The position numbers and the translations under genes are program-made. Below are positions 7,689-16,117 of a stretch of DNA of 64,000 nucleotides, piece by piece. Under the pieces are notes generated by a model. That model made no database searches, was not told where the DNA came from, and saw only the letters and a list, made by a program, of their open reading frames with translations. The stretch is from DAOSEC01 sp035362935 (lineage in GTDB: Bacteria > Bacillota_I > Bacilli_A > ML615J-28 > CAG-313). The stretch covers positions 13,460 to 77,459 of the forward strand of contig DAOSEC010000008.1 in NCBI GenBank assembly GCA_035362935.1, read 5' to 3'. Numbering within the stretch: the stretch's first letter is position 1; each line of letters opens with the position of its first letter.

Positions 7689-8954
7689 TTACCCCAATAA
7701 CTTTCTTAATTGTTCTTTCAAAACAGAATCTTCTACTGCTTCGATTAAATCTTTTGGATAGTACACGCGAACCTCTTCTTTGCGAGCTGCATCGATCAAG
7801 GCATTGACAATTTTGGAATAGTCTTTTAGTTCCTTGATTGTACCATCTTCTAGTAAAATCTTAATCCCACTTGCCTTTTCAATTGCGAAATTTGAGTTAT
7901 AAACAATTTGTGCTAAGTTATCACTTTTTAAATAGTATGTTGTGCTAATCCCGGCCTTTTTCATTAACTCTTTGATTTGTTGGTATTGTGTTTCTACATT
8001 ACCAACTAGTAGCTTATCTTTAAATAGTTTTCTAGATAACAACCGATTAGATAAATCCTTTAGAATGAAATCATCACTAAAGCGAAACTCTGAAATCATT
8101 GTTGTAATTAAGTAATCATCTAGCATCAAATAATCATCCAGCACAACACTACCTTCTTGCATAATTTTGACTAGATACTTTGCTACTCCATCAAATACAT
8201 ACCCTTGATGATAGAGTACTTTGATCCGTTTGTATATCTTGTCTAACACGATTTCAAAACTGCGCCCGACTGGATGAAAGTACACTTGCCAATACATGTT
8301 ATATCTACTCATTAAATAGTCTTCAATCGCATGAACACTAGATGCTTTGTGTACAATTTCTTTGTTTTTTATTCTCATCGTTCGAATGATGCGATCAACA
8401 TCAATCTCACCATAGGTTGCTCCTGTAAAATAAGCATCTCTTGCTAAATAATCAAGTCTATCAATGTCCAATTGACTTGAAACAATTCCTTCAAGCAAAG
8501 GAAACTTACCATCTTTTTTTATGATAGAAACCAAATCAGCAGGTAGGTCCGGATTGGCTTCTTTTAGTACTTTAGAAACATCTGTTTTCTCTAAGATAAC
8601 TCTAGTTGAAAACTCTTCATGATCAAATTCAAACGCATCTTCAAATGCATGAGAAAATGGACCATGACCGATGTCGTGAAGCAAGCTTGCTGCGTAAAGC
8701 AACTTAACTTCATATTCGCTTAATGCTTCTTGTAATCCTTCTACCTCTCTTATAAGACGTACAGCATTTTGATAAACCCCCAAACTATGAGAAAATCTTG
8801 AATGTTCAGCGGTGTGAAATACTGCACTGACTCCACCAAGTTGATGAATTCGTTTTAATCGTTGAAATTCTTTTGTATTAATGATATTCCAAACAAGTTC
8901 ATCACTTACGGTGATATACCCGTAAATTGGATCTCTAAATACCTTCTTTTCCAT
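7689..8954 (-). CDS. HD-domain phosphohydrolase, YwfO/dGTPase-like
   Basis: A 421-residue metal-dependent HD phosphohydrolase. Visible are DPIYGYITVSDE at the start, TKEFQRLKRIHQLGG, HSRFSHSLGVY and the signature LLHDIGHGPFSHAFED, with the further Asp in LDIDRLDYLARDA. This order is that of the SAMHD1/YwfO family, several members of which hydrolyse dNTPs. The C-terminal 200 residues carry the usual helical extension. The start at 8954 overlaps the end of the EamA gene by 20 bases; the next gene starts six bases downstream of its stop. Confidence 0.92.
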   Translation of the reverse strand: MEKKVFRDPIYGYITVSDELVWNIINTKEFQRLKRIHQLGGVSAVFHTAEHSRFSHSLGVYQNAVRLIREVEGLQEALSEYEVKLLYAASLLHDIGHGPFSHAFEDAFEFDHEEFSTRVILEKTDVSKVLKEANPDLPADLVSIIKKDGKFPLLEGIVSSQLDIDRLDYLARDAYFTGATYGEIDVDRIIRTMRIKNKEIVHKASSVHAIEDYLMSRYNMYWQVYFHPVGRSFEIVLDKIYKRIKVLYHQGYVFDGVAKYLVKIMQEGSVVLDDYLMLDDYLITTMISEFRFSDDFILKDLSNRLLSRKLFKDKLLVGNVETQYQQIKELMKKAGISTTYYLKSDNLAQIVYNSNFAIEKASGIKILLEDGTIKELKDYSKIVNALIDAARKEEVRVYYPKDLIEAVEDSVLKEQLRKLLG

Positions 8955-9852
8955 ATTTGTTTTTCCCCTTTGATTCTTCTTGTTTCATTTGTGAAACAAC
9001 AACCGCAACAATAATCAGTGATCCGCCAAGAAACACAAACGGTTTGAATGCAATTGATAACATTATGATTTCTAATATGCTCGCAAATACGGCTTCTAAA
9101 CTAACAATAATGCTTATCTTTGATGGTTCGACATATTTTAATGCAATGTTTTGCCCAAGGTAACCAAATCCTGTATTGAATAATCCTAAGAATACAATAG
9201 GCCACCACGAGACTACTCCAACTTGTGGTATGGTATCAAATACAAATGCTAAGACAAGTGATAATAACCCCACAGTTGCAAATTGAACAATGCTAAACGG
9301 AATTGGGTCAATCGGATGTTTGTCCATCACTCTGCTACTTTCAATCAAATACATACTCGAAAACACCACAGAGATAAATGTTAACAAATCTCCAAAATTA
9401 AATTCGATTAATAGTTGATCATTCAGTGACAACATATAGACACCAAGAAGCGCAATCACTGATGCAATATAGATATATTTTGATAGATGTTTCTTATAAA
9501 CTACAAAACTAATCACCGGAACCACAACAACAATCAATTGAACAATGAATGCATTTTTCGAAGCTGTTGTATACACTAACCCAAAGGTTTGTAATCCAAA
9601 GGCAACAAGTAACAAGATTCCGATCCAAATTCCCTTTGAAAGCGTACGCCCTTTGATTTGTTTTAGATATCGAAAAAAGATTATACTTAATACAAACGAT
9701 GCTAGTAAAAATCTACCAGCAAGAATCGTAAAGGTTTGAAAGCCTAAATCATTTGCGATCTTGTTAATTGGGAATCCACTTCCCCATATAATCGCAACGA
9801 CTAGAAGTAATATTTCTGCGTTTTTAACTTTAGCAAAGCGGCTCAATTTCAT
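8935..9852 (-). CDS. EamA/DMT family transporter
   Basis: A 305-residue integral membrane protein with about ten hydrophobic segments and two EamA repeats: the first starts with ILLLVVAIIWGSGFPINK and the second with LLTFISVVFSSMYLI and ends with GYLGQNIALKYVEPSKISI and VSLEAVFASILEIIML, a classical drug/metabolite exporter pattern. Substrate unknown. It appears to be the first gene of the operon that runs to 5325, and its 3' end overlaps the HD gene, so expression is probably coupled. The C-terminus is basic (KGKNKYGKEG). Confidence 0.9.
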   Translation of the reverse strand: MKLSRFAKVKNAEILLLVVAIIWGSGFPINKIANDLGFQTFTILAGRFLLASFVLSIIFFRYLKQIKGRTLSKGIWIGILLLVAFGLQTFGLVYTTASKNAFIVQLIVVVVPVISFVVYKKHLSKYIYIASVIALLGVYMLSLNDQLLIEFNFGDLLTFISVVFSSMYLIESSRVMDKHPIDPIPFSIVQFATVGLLSLVLAFVFDTIPQVGVVSWWPIVFLGLFNTGFGYLGQNIALKYVEPSKISIIVSLEAVFASILEIIMLSIAFKPFVFLGGSLIIVAVVVSQMKQEESKGKNKYGKEGI

Positions 9853-9897
9853 CCCTCCATATTGGTAATTATATCATAGCAGAGCTGTTTTTCATAG

Positions 9898-9927
9898 AAA
9901 AAAAGAAAAAGTAGAACTCTACTTTTT
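9898..9927 (-). terminator. Terminator of pyrG
   Basis: The stem AAAAAGTAG with CTACTTTTT (9906-9914 and 9919-9927, four-base loop) includes the pyrG stop codon and is followed on the minus strand by TTTCTTTTTTTC. Confidence 0.75.
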
Positions 9928-11529
9928 CCCTTCAATCGCGTGTTTGATAAAATCTTTGAATAATGGATGTGGCTTATTCGGTCTAGATAAGAATTCTGGA
10001 TGAAATTGACATCCAACAAACCATGGGTGATTGCTTAATTCCATCATCTCAACAAGACTAGTTTGTGGGTTAATTCCACTAACCACCATACCAGCGTTTT
10101 CAAATTGTTCTTTAAACTGATTGTTAAACTCGTAACGATGTCTATGTCGTTCCTTGATCTCATCGACTCCGTAAGCTTCATACGCTTTTGTTCCTGGTTT
10201 GATGATGCAATCATAGAGACCTAAACGCAGTGTCCCACCAATGTTAATTCCTTCGTATTGATCAGGTAAGTAATCGAAGATTGGATATGGAGTATTTGGA
10301 TCAAATTCAGTCGAACTTGCGTGGTCTAAACCTAATACATTTCTTGCATATTCTATCATCGCTATTTGCATCCCTAAACACAATCCTAAGTATGGAACGA
10401 GCTTGGTTCTTGCATATTCTGCTGCTAAGATTTTCCCCTCAATCGCACGCGGTCCAAATCCACCAGGCACTAAGATACCACTTACATCATCTAGTTCTTC
10501 GGATATGTTATTTAATGTCAATGTTTCTGCATCTACAAACTTGATATGAACCTTATGATTGTGATAAATTCCTGCGTGTTTGAGTGATTCCGAAACCGAT
10601 AAATAAGCATCTGGTAATTCCACATATTTTCCAACAATCGCAACCTTAACTTGTTTTTTAATTGCTTTGATTCGTTTGATCAAATCATTCCATTCACTCA
10701 TTTCAAGTGGAGCGGTTTCTAATTCAAAGTGGTTACATATATATTCGTCTAGTCCTTGTCGAGCAAATCCACTTGCAACTTCATAGATAACATCTACATC
10801 TCTTGCTTCAATGATCGCTTTTTCGTTGACATCACATAGAAGTGCAATCTTATCTTTTTGATCTTGAGGAACTTCAACTTCGGTTCTTAAAATAATCACA
10901 TCTGGTTGAATTCCTAAACTTCTTAATTCTTTGACTGAGTGTTGTGTTGGTTTGGTTTTTATTTCTCCAGCAGCCTTTAAGAAGGGAACAAGTGTTGTAT
11001 GAATATACATCGTATTGTGGAAACCATAATCACGTCTTGTTTGGCGAATTGCTTCTAAAAACGGTAAACTTTCGATGTCTCCTACGGTTCCACCAATTTC
11101 AGTAATGACAACATCAGCTTCACTTGAAATCGCAGCTTTTTGTAAATATCGTTTGATTTGATTTGTGACATGGGGAACAACTTGGACGGTAGACCCTAAA
11201 TATTCACCACGACGTTCTTTTTCGATGATTTTTGAATATATTTTTCCAGTGGTTACGTTAGAATATTTGCTTAAGTTTTCATCGATAAAACGTTCATAGT
11301 GACCTAAGTCGAGATCGGTTTCCGCACCATCGTTGGTCACAAATACTTCACCATGTTGATATGGTGACATTGTGCCTGGATCATAATTCAAATACGGATC
11401 AAATTTAAGCATAAATACTTTTAATCCTCTATTTTTTAATAACCTTCCAATGCTTGCTGCTGAAATTCCTTTTCCTAAACTCGATACAACTCCACCAGTA
11501 ACGAATATAAATTTTGTCTGTTTCCCCAT
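9919..11529 (-). CDS. pyrG: CTP synthase
   Basis: Converts UTP to CTP with glutamine as nitrogen donor. The 536-residue protein has an N-terminal synthetase domain (FVTGGVVSSLGKGISAASIG with the ATP P-loop, and the DPYLNYDPGTMSP segment) and a C-terminal class I glutamine amidotransferase domain with GLCLGMQ (nucleophilic Cys) and the closing CQFHPEF motif. The frame extends 13 codons upstream, but the ATG at 11529 is preceded by AAAGAAGGAAGATT and matches the family start. It is preceded by its own promoter and a leader terminator (see 11546-11579), which suggests attenuation control by CTP as in other Gram-positives. Confidence 0.97.
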   Translation of the reverse strand: MGKQTKFIFVTGGVVSSLGKGISAASIGRLLKNRGLKVFMLKFDPYLNYDPGTMSPYQHGEVFVTNDGAETDLDLGHYERFIDENLSKYSNVTTGKIYSKIIEKERRGEYLGSTVQVVPHVTNQIKRYLQKAAISSEADVVITEIGGTVGDIESLPFLEAIRQTRRDYGFHNTMYIHTTLVPFLKAAGEIKTKPTQHSVKELRSLGIQPDVIILRTEVEVPQDQKDKIALLCDVNEKAIIEARDVDVIYEVASGFARQGLDEYICNHFELETAPLEMSEWNDLIKRIKAIKKQVKVAIVGKYVELPDAYLSVSESLKHAGIYHNHKVHIKFVDAETLTLNNISEELDDVSGILVPGGFGPRAIEGKILAAEYARTKLVPYLGLCLGMQIAMIEYARNVLGLDHASSTEFDPNTPYPIFDYLPDQYEGINIGGTLRLGLYDCIIKPGTKAYEAYGVDEIKERHRHRYEFNNQFKEQFENAGMVVSGINPQTSLVEMMELSNHPWFVGCQFHPEFLSRPNKPHPLFKDFIKHAIEGKK

Positions 11530-11545
11530 AATCTTCCTTCTTTCT

Positions 11546-11579
11546 AAAAAATAAAAAGCCCTCTTCAACGAAGAGAGCT
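11546..11579 (-). promoter_or_regulatory. pyrG leader terminator (attenuator)
   Basis: On the minus strand AGCTCTCTTC, a three-base loop and GAAGAGGGCT form a 10-bp stem with one G-U pair, followed by TTTTTATTTTTT. It stands between the promoter at 11605-11633 and the pyrG start, about 25 bases into the transcript. Gram-positive pyrG leaders carry such a hairpin under CTP control. The early leader bases AGAGC can pair with GCTCT of the left arm, which could give an antiterminator. Confidence 0.8.
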
Positions 11580-11604
11580 AACATTTCTTTTTTGGCTCTT
11601 TCTT

Positions 11605-11633
11605 ATTATATCAAAAGATTGTTGTTAAATCAA
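11605..11633 (-). promoter_or_regulatory. Promoter of pyrG
   Basis: Minus-strand TTGATT (11628-11633), 17-base spacer, TATAAT (11605-11610). The -35 overlaps the stop codon of the DUF1361 gene upstream and a hairpin (AAAAGATTG with CAATCTTTT) that could act as that gene's terminator. Confidence 0.8.
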
Positions 11634-12316
11634 TCTTTTTTTGTATCTCGCAAAAATGGCATAACCAAATATATTAACAAAATGTGTGTAATTACAAGTA
11701 AAACAATAAAATAGAAGGCAAAGATGTCAAGTGATGTTATCACATTTGTAATAAGATTAATTGGACGAAATACATCCCAAGAATTAAATCTTAAAAATCG
11801 TCCAATATAGATTCCAATACTCGATAACAAACTAATGTCTAGAATCATATGGTGCTTCCATTTTGGAAATGTTTCGCACAAAAATGTTAATGCATTATCA
11901 ATGGATTTACACGCTAGAAACAATCCAATGAGTGCTCCTAGGAAGATATGTATCAAAGCAACATATGCCTCAATTTGTCTTACATATTCCATTGGTGCAT
12001 ACGGATGTTCAAATGTGTAAAATGGATAGTTCGTTAAGTGAATAAAATCCGTAATAATATAAAATGCATTTGGTAACATAACAAGCCAGATTACAACAAT
12101 AATCCACTTCATCCACTTGTGTTTGATTGTTTTGTTTCTTAAGAGTAGCGTAACAAGAAGTGGAATCACTGCTAATATCATATTCCAAGCAAAAAATATA
12201 TGTAAGAACTGTTTTGTTATGATAAAGACTGGAATCGATAGGAATCCATAAAGGATAGCAAACAACAAGAGTCTTCGTTCAACTGGGGTAATAAACTTCC
12301 AAAGCTTTGACATCAT
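11630..12316 (-). CDS. DUF1361 membrane protein
   Basis: A 228-residue integral membrane protein of unknown function. It has about six hydrophobic segments and the features of DUF1361: FFAWNMILAVIPLLVT, LPNAFYIITDFIHL, and the closing GIYIGRFLRFNSWDV signature. It starts at the ATG overlapping the stop of the aldo/keto reductase gene (ATGA), so the two are translationally coupled. The stop codon is TGA, evidence that the organism does not read UGA as Trp. Confidence 0.85.
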   Translation of the reverse strand: MMSKLWKFITPVERRLLLFAILYGFLSIPVFIITKQFLHIFFAWNMILAVIPLLVTLLLRNKTIKHKWMKWIIVVIWLVMLPNAFYIITDFIHLTNYPFYTFEHPYAPMEYVRQIEAYVALIHIFLGALIGLFLACKSIDNALTFLCETFPKWKHHMILDISLLSSIGIYIGRFLRFNSWDVFRPINLITNVITSLDIFAFYFIVLLVITHILLIYLVMPFLRDTKKD

Positions 12317-13308
12317 GATTTTAATATCTCATCGATTCGATCTAATTCTTCTTGTGTAAATGACAAGTTATCAATTGCTTTGATGTTTTCATAAAGTTGT
12401 TCTACTTTACTTACTCCAAGAACAGTCGATGTCATTTTTGGATTTCTCAATACCCAAGCAATTGCCATTTGTGAAATGGTTTGGTTTCTTTGTTTGGCAA
12501 CACTGTTTAGTGCTAATAATTTTTGAATGAGCGGTTCTGTCACAGCCGATTTGTTGATGTGTTTGATGTGTTCTTTCATCAATCTTGAATCATCTGGAAT
12601 TCCATCTATATATTTGTTTGATAATAGTCCTTGTGCAAGCGCAACAAAGCAAATGGTACCTCCACCGACTTCATATTGGGTATCTAGTAAGTGATCGTCT
12701 TCAATCCAACGATTTAACATATTATAACTTGGTTGAGTAATCACATAAGGAACATGCATTGCTTTTAAGTAAGCCACTGCTTCTTTGATTTGATGTGATT
12801 TATAGTTGGACAAACCAACATAAAGGGCTTTTCCGCTTCTAACAATATCAGCAAGTGCGGTCATAGTTTCTTCTAAAGAAGTTTCTGCGTCAAAGCGATG
12901 ATGATAAAAGATATCAACATAAGGAATTCCAAGTCTTGCAAGTGATTGATCAATGCTTGCCATTAAATATTTACGAGAACCATAATCTCCATATGGTCCT
13001 GGCCACATCAAATACCCAGCCTTGGTTGATATGATAATTTCATCACGATATGCCATTAATTCTTCTTTTAAAATGTTTCCAAATGTGATTTCAGCCGATC
13101 CTGGAGGTGGTCCATAATTATTCGCTAAATCAAAGTGGGTAATTCCGTTGTTAAATGCTTCTAGTACAATTTGTTTGCATGTTTGATAATCATCCACTGC
13201 ACCAAAATTCCACCACATTCCAAGCGATATCACAGGAAGTTTTAATCCACTTTTACCGAGTCTTCTATATAACATTTTTTCGTAACGATTGGGATTTGCT
13301 TGATACAT
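12313..13308 (-). CDS. Aldo/keto reductase, YghZ-like (glyceraldehyde 3-phosphate reductase type)
   Basis: About 331 residues, a (beta/alpha)8 NADPH-dependent reductase. It has MLYRRLGKSGLKLPVISLGMW at the N-terminus, FDLANNYGPPPGSAEITFG with the catalytic Asp and Tyr, the ISTKAGYLMWPGPYGDYGSRKY segment, DIFYHHRFD, and a C-terminal RNPKMTSTVLGVSKVEQL stretch. These match the YghZ group, known for reducing methylglyoxal and L-glyceraldehyde 3-phosphate. The ATG at 13308 follows AGAGAGGAATTAGAT; an upstream in-frame start would lack such a site. No iron-sulfur domain, unlike the reductase at 6546. Confidence 0.9.
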   Translation of the reverse strand: MYQANPNRYEKMLYRRLGKSGLKLPVISLGMWWNFGAVDDYQTCKQIVLEAFNNGITHFDLANNYGPPPGSAEITFGNILKEELMAYRDEIIISTKAGYLMWPGPYGDYGSRKYLMASIDQSLARLGIPYVDIFYHHRFDAETSLEETMTALADIVRSGKALYVGLSNYKSHQIKEAVAYLKAMHVPYVITQPSYNMLNRWIEDDHLLDTQYEVGGGTICFVALAQGLLSNKYIDGIPDDSRLMKEHIKHINKSAVTEPLIQKLLALNSVAKQRNQTISQMAIAWVLRNPKMTSTVLGVSKVEQLYENIKAIDNLSFTQEELDRIDEILKS

Positions 13309-13359
13309 ATCTAATTCCTCTCTTTCTGCCAATAATTATATCATATTAGACCATACATG

Positions 13360-13387
13360 AAAAGAAAAAGCCTATTTCTAGGCTTTT
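13360..13387 (-). terminator. Terminator of rpoE
   Basis: A 9-bp stem (AAAAGCCTA with TAGGCTTTT, four-base loop) followed on the minus strand by TTTCTTTTCATG. It overlaps the rpoE stop codon. Confidence 0.8.
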
Positions 13388-13922
13388 ATCGTTTTGATAA
13401 TTCTTCTTCAATGTCGTCAGAGTCTTCTTCAACTTCATCTTCTTCTAAGTCTAGGACGACTTCTCGAATCTCATCGCTATCTTCATCTTCGTCGGTATCA
13501 TCCGTTAATCCAAGTTCTAATGCGATGTCGTCGGTTTCTTCTTCTTCGGTATCATCTTCATCGACATCATCTTCATCGACTGTTTCAAACGTTGGATAAG
13601 TAACACCATCGCGCAACTCATTCTTTAATACATCTTCGTCATCGGAATAAATGTCATCAAAGTCACCACCATCTTTATCAAGCATCGCTACTGGTTGTCT
13701 TTCTTTTAAGTCCCAAAGCGAATCTCCACAAAAAACAAAGTGTCCGCTCATCATAAAATCCAAATAAAATTGAGAAACAATTTCTACGTATTCTGAATCC
13801 GTATATTTTTTGTTTTTCAAAAGTTCTTTCAAAATCGAGTCGATTGAAAGTGGTTCGTGTTTTCGTTGTTTTTTAAATAGTTCTACTGCTCGTTCTAGCA
13901 GTGATCCATCTTTTATAGCCAT
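13386..13922 (-). CDS. rpoE: DNA-directed RNA polymerase delta subunit
   Basis: The delta subunit is a Firmicutes-specific accessory of RNA polymerase that speeds recycling and lowers non-specific transcription. The 178 residues consist of an N-terminal winged-helix HARE-HTH domain (about 1-85, with LLERAVELFKKQRKHEPLSI and FYLDFMMSGHFVFCGDSLWDLK) and a long tail (about 88-178) almost entirely of Asp and Glu. That combination is diagnostic. The gene has its own upstream gap and a terminator just after it, so it is a single transcription unit; the antisense serine-rich reading frames are a by-product of the acidic tail. Confidence 0.95.
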   Translation of the reverse strand: MAIKDGSLLERAVELFKKQRKHEPLSIDSILKELLKNKKYTDSEYVEIVSQFYLDFMMSGHFVFCGDSLWDLKERQPVAMLDKDGGDFDDIYSDDEDVLKNELRDGVTYPTFETVDEDDVDEDDTEEEETDDIALELGLTDDTDEDEDSDEIREVVLDLEEDEVEEDSDDIEEELSKR

Positions 13923-13995
13923 TGAATAAGCCTCCTAAAATAATATCCTACATTGTATATGATTTTTGTTTTTTTTGCAAGTAAAATCGACAAGC

Positions 13996-14397
13996 TTATT
14001 GGTTTTGTACAAATGTATACTTTACTACAAGTTTGTGATATCGTTTGTTCGTTTCACCGACTTCGGTTTCATAGATAATCGTTAAGGTGTGGTCTTCGAA
14101 TTGAATCAAATTTGTTGAAGTTGACATCGAGACTTCTAAACCAAAGTTTGTTGTCAAATGCATGTTTGTGATTTGACCTTCGATAAACTCTTGTTCCATC
14201 GTTATATCACCACTGCGTTTTACAAACACACGGTTTGGATATATATATATGTTTGTTCGTACTTTTGCTTCAAGCTCTTCAGTAAATTCGAGTTCTTTGT
14301 GATCTTCATAAACGTGATAGTCACCTAAGGAATAGTATTCAATTTCCGTGCCATCGCTGATATCCATTTTAAAGTGTACTTCAACTGCCTGTTTCAT
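13996..14397 (-). CDS. DUF1934 (YwiB-like) protein
   Basis: About 133 residues, function unknown. The sequence is beta-rich, with EYYSLGDYHVYEDHKELEFTEE, then KVRTNIYIYPNRVFVKRSGDI and the LTIIYETEVG strand, which fits DUF1934 proteins (calycin-like beta barrel). An upstream GTG in frame is part of the ribosome site GAGGTG, so the ATG at 14397 is preferred. It stands between surE (upstream on the same strand, 20 bases) and rpoE. Confidence 0.75.
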   Translation of the reverse strand: MKQAVEVHFKMDISDGTEIEYYSLGDYHVYEDHKELEFTEELEAKVRTNIYIYPNRVFVKRSGDITMEQEFIEGQITNMHLTTNFGLEVSMSTSTNLIQFEDHTLTIIYETEVGETNKRYHKLVVKYTFVQNQ

Positions 14398-14417
14398 AGT
14401 CACCTCTTCAATATCGA

Positions 14418-15149
14418 TTATTTTCTTGTGGATAGTTCTTTTATCTTTTTATAATCTGTTCGGTCGTTTGTGAGTGGAGTAATGGAAATGTATCCATTCA
14501 AATAACTCATAACATCACCTTCTAGATCGTCTAATTTGGTTTTGCGATCTGGTTCACCAACCATGTAATGTAATCCGTCCACGAGCTTGAAAATCGTTTG
14601 TGTTGCATTTTTCGTCTGATGTGTTATTTTGATACCGGTTGGATTTGAAGGTATGTTGATATTGTAAAACTGATTGGAATGCAACATGTGATTTTTTTGC
14701 ATATAATCCATAATGGTTGTGAAGTTTTGTTTGAGCGCTTCTATGTTGCCTTTTGCAACTGACAATGCAACTCCAACAGCTCCAAGCATCACACCTTCTG
14801 CAGCGCCGGCAACCGTTCCAGAATACATGACGTCATCTGCCATATTTAATCCATCGTTTGCTCCAGAGAATACCAAATCAAAGTCATATTTTAATGCAAC
14901 TTTCGCCACCTTTACACAGTCAGCTGGTGTTCCATCTAAACTATAAGTTTTTACTCCTGGAACAATATCTTCAAGTTGTTGTAATTTAAGACCATGACGA
15001 ATTGTAATCGAATGTGATACGGCAGATTTTTCACTGCTTGGTGCGACAACCAATAAATCAACTTCATAGTCTGTTAAGCATTCAACGAGTGCTTTGATTC
15101 CTTTTGAGTGGACGGAATCATCATTTGTCACTAATACTTTTTTTCTCAT
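14418..15149 (-). CDS. surE: 5'-nucleotidase SurE
   Basis: A metal-dependent nucleoside monophosphate phosphatase, 243 residues. The N-terminal VLVTNDDS metal site (Asp-Asp), the KSAVSHSITI segment, the SLDGTPADCVKVA stretch and SGANDGLNMADDVMYSGTVAGAAEG (with the Asn) are all visible and in the right order. Its start overlaps the 3' end of the nrnA-like gene by 4 bases (ATGA type), so surE and the two DHH phosphoesterases form one operon. That is a coherent set for turning over short RNAs and nucleotides, an inference from known family activities. Confidence 0.95.
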   Translation of the reverse strand: MRKKVLVTNDDSVHSKGIKALVECLTDYEVDLLVVAPSSEKSAVSHSITIRHGLKLQQLEDIVPGVKTYSLDGTPADCVKVAKVALKYDFDLVFSGANDGLNMADDVMYSGTVAGAAEGVMLGAVGVALSVAKGNIEALKQNFTTIMDYMQKNHMLHSNQFYNINIPSNPTGIKITHQTKNATQTIFKLVDGLHYMVGEPDRKTKLDDLEGDVMSYLNGYISITPLTNDRTDYKKIKELSTRK

Positions 15150-16114
15150 AACAACTCCGGATTTTTTTGTTTGAATTCTTTTAATTTTTCATCTGCTAAT
15201 TGTAACAATTCTTTGACTTCTTTGTTGTTATACATCGTAGCTCCTGCTGCTTGTAGGTGACCTCCACCTCTAAATTGTGAAGCAATGTCATTGATTGCTA
15301 AAAAGCGGGAACGAAGACGACCCCTAATCTCTCCATTTGGCTGATCAATAAACGCAATCCAAATGAGTGATCCTTTGATGGAATCAATCGTATTTACCAT
15401 ATTTCCTGCTTCGTCTGGTGTTACACCAAATTTCTTTTGTGTTCTTTTTGTAAACCGAATATAGACAACTCCATTTGGAGTCATCTTGAAATTTTTATAA
15501 ACAAACCCTTGTAATTTTAACGATTCTTTGTCTTTTAAATACAAAGATGAATATAGTTTTTCTAAGTCTATTTCTTTGTCTAATAATACACTCGCATTAC
15601 GTAATACATCGCCACTTACTCCGCGGTAACGGAAACGCCCCGTGTCTGTTACAATTCCAAAATATAATGCATAAGCAGCTTCATATGGCAATTTTAAGTC
15701 TTCATCAAAATCATTGTAAAATCTTGCGAGTAACGCACTACAAGATGGACTCTTATTATCAACAAAATTAATGTTTCCAAAATCCTCTGAATCATCGTGG
15801 TGATCAATCTTAATGACAAACTTTCCTTTTTGCCAATTATCGTTTTGAATGCGCTTTGCGTTTGATGTATCGACTACAATCACCAAAGCATCTTCATAAA
15901 CCGATTCTTCCACCTCATCCATCGTTGCGAATCCTCTTAAGTATTCTGGAATTTCATCTCCACCAACAGCGTAAATTTTCTTTTCTGGAAACGATGCTTG
16001 AAGCATATGTTTTAATCCCATTTGACTTCCAATGCAATCACCATCTGGTCTTACGTGTCTGTGGATAATAATGGTTTGAAATTCTTTTATTTTATTTAAT
16101 ATTTCTTGTGTCAT
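15146..16114 (-). CDS. nrnA: DHH/DHHA1 family phosphoesterase (NrnA-like), copy 1
   Basis: A 322-residue protein with the NrnA/bifunctional oligoribonuclease-pAp phosphatase layout. Motifs: IIHRHVRPDGDCIGSQMGLK (D-x-D), VVDTSN (Asp), the DHH motif in KIDHHDDSEDFG, an additional Asp in DTGRFRYRG, and the C-terminal DHHA1 signature FRGGGHLQAAGA. NrnA degrades short oligonucleotides and can dephosphorylate pAp in Bacillus. It starts 3 bases after the stop of the second copy and overlaps surE. Confidence 0.92.
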   Translation of the reverse strand: MTQEILNKIKEFQTIIIHRHVRPDGDCIGSQMGLKHMLQASFPEKKIYAVGGDEIPEYLRGFATMDEVEESVYEDALVIVVDTSNAKRIQNDNWQKGKFVIKIDHHDDSEDFGNINFVDNKSPSCSALLARFYNDFDEDLKLPYEAAYALYFGIVTDTGRFRYRGVSGDVLRNASVLLDKEIDLEKLYSSLYLKDKESLKLQGFVYKNFKMTPNGVVYIRFTKRTQKKFGVTPDEAGNMVNTIDSIKGSLIWIAFIDQPNGEIRGRLRSRFLAINDIASQFRGGGHLQAAGATMYNNKEVKELLQLADEKLKEFKQKNPELL

Positions 16115-16117
16115 TTG

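Noticed and set aside
13357..13603. Serine-rich and leucine/arginine-rich reading frames on the plus strand
   Set aside because: They are antisense to the Asp/Glu-rich tail of rpoE; the composition is explained by that tail.
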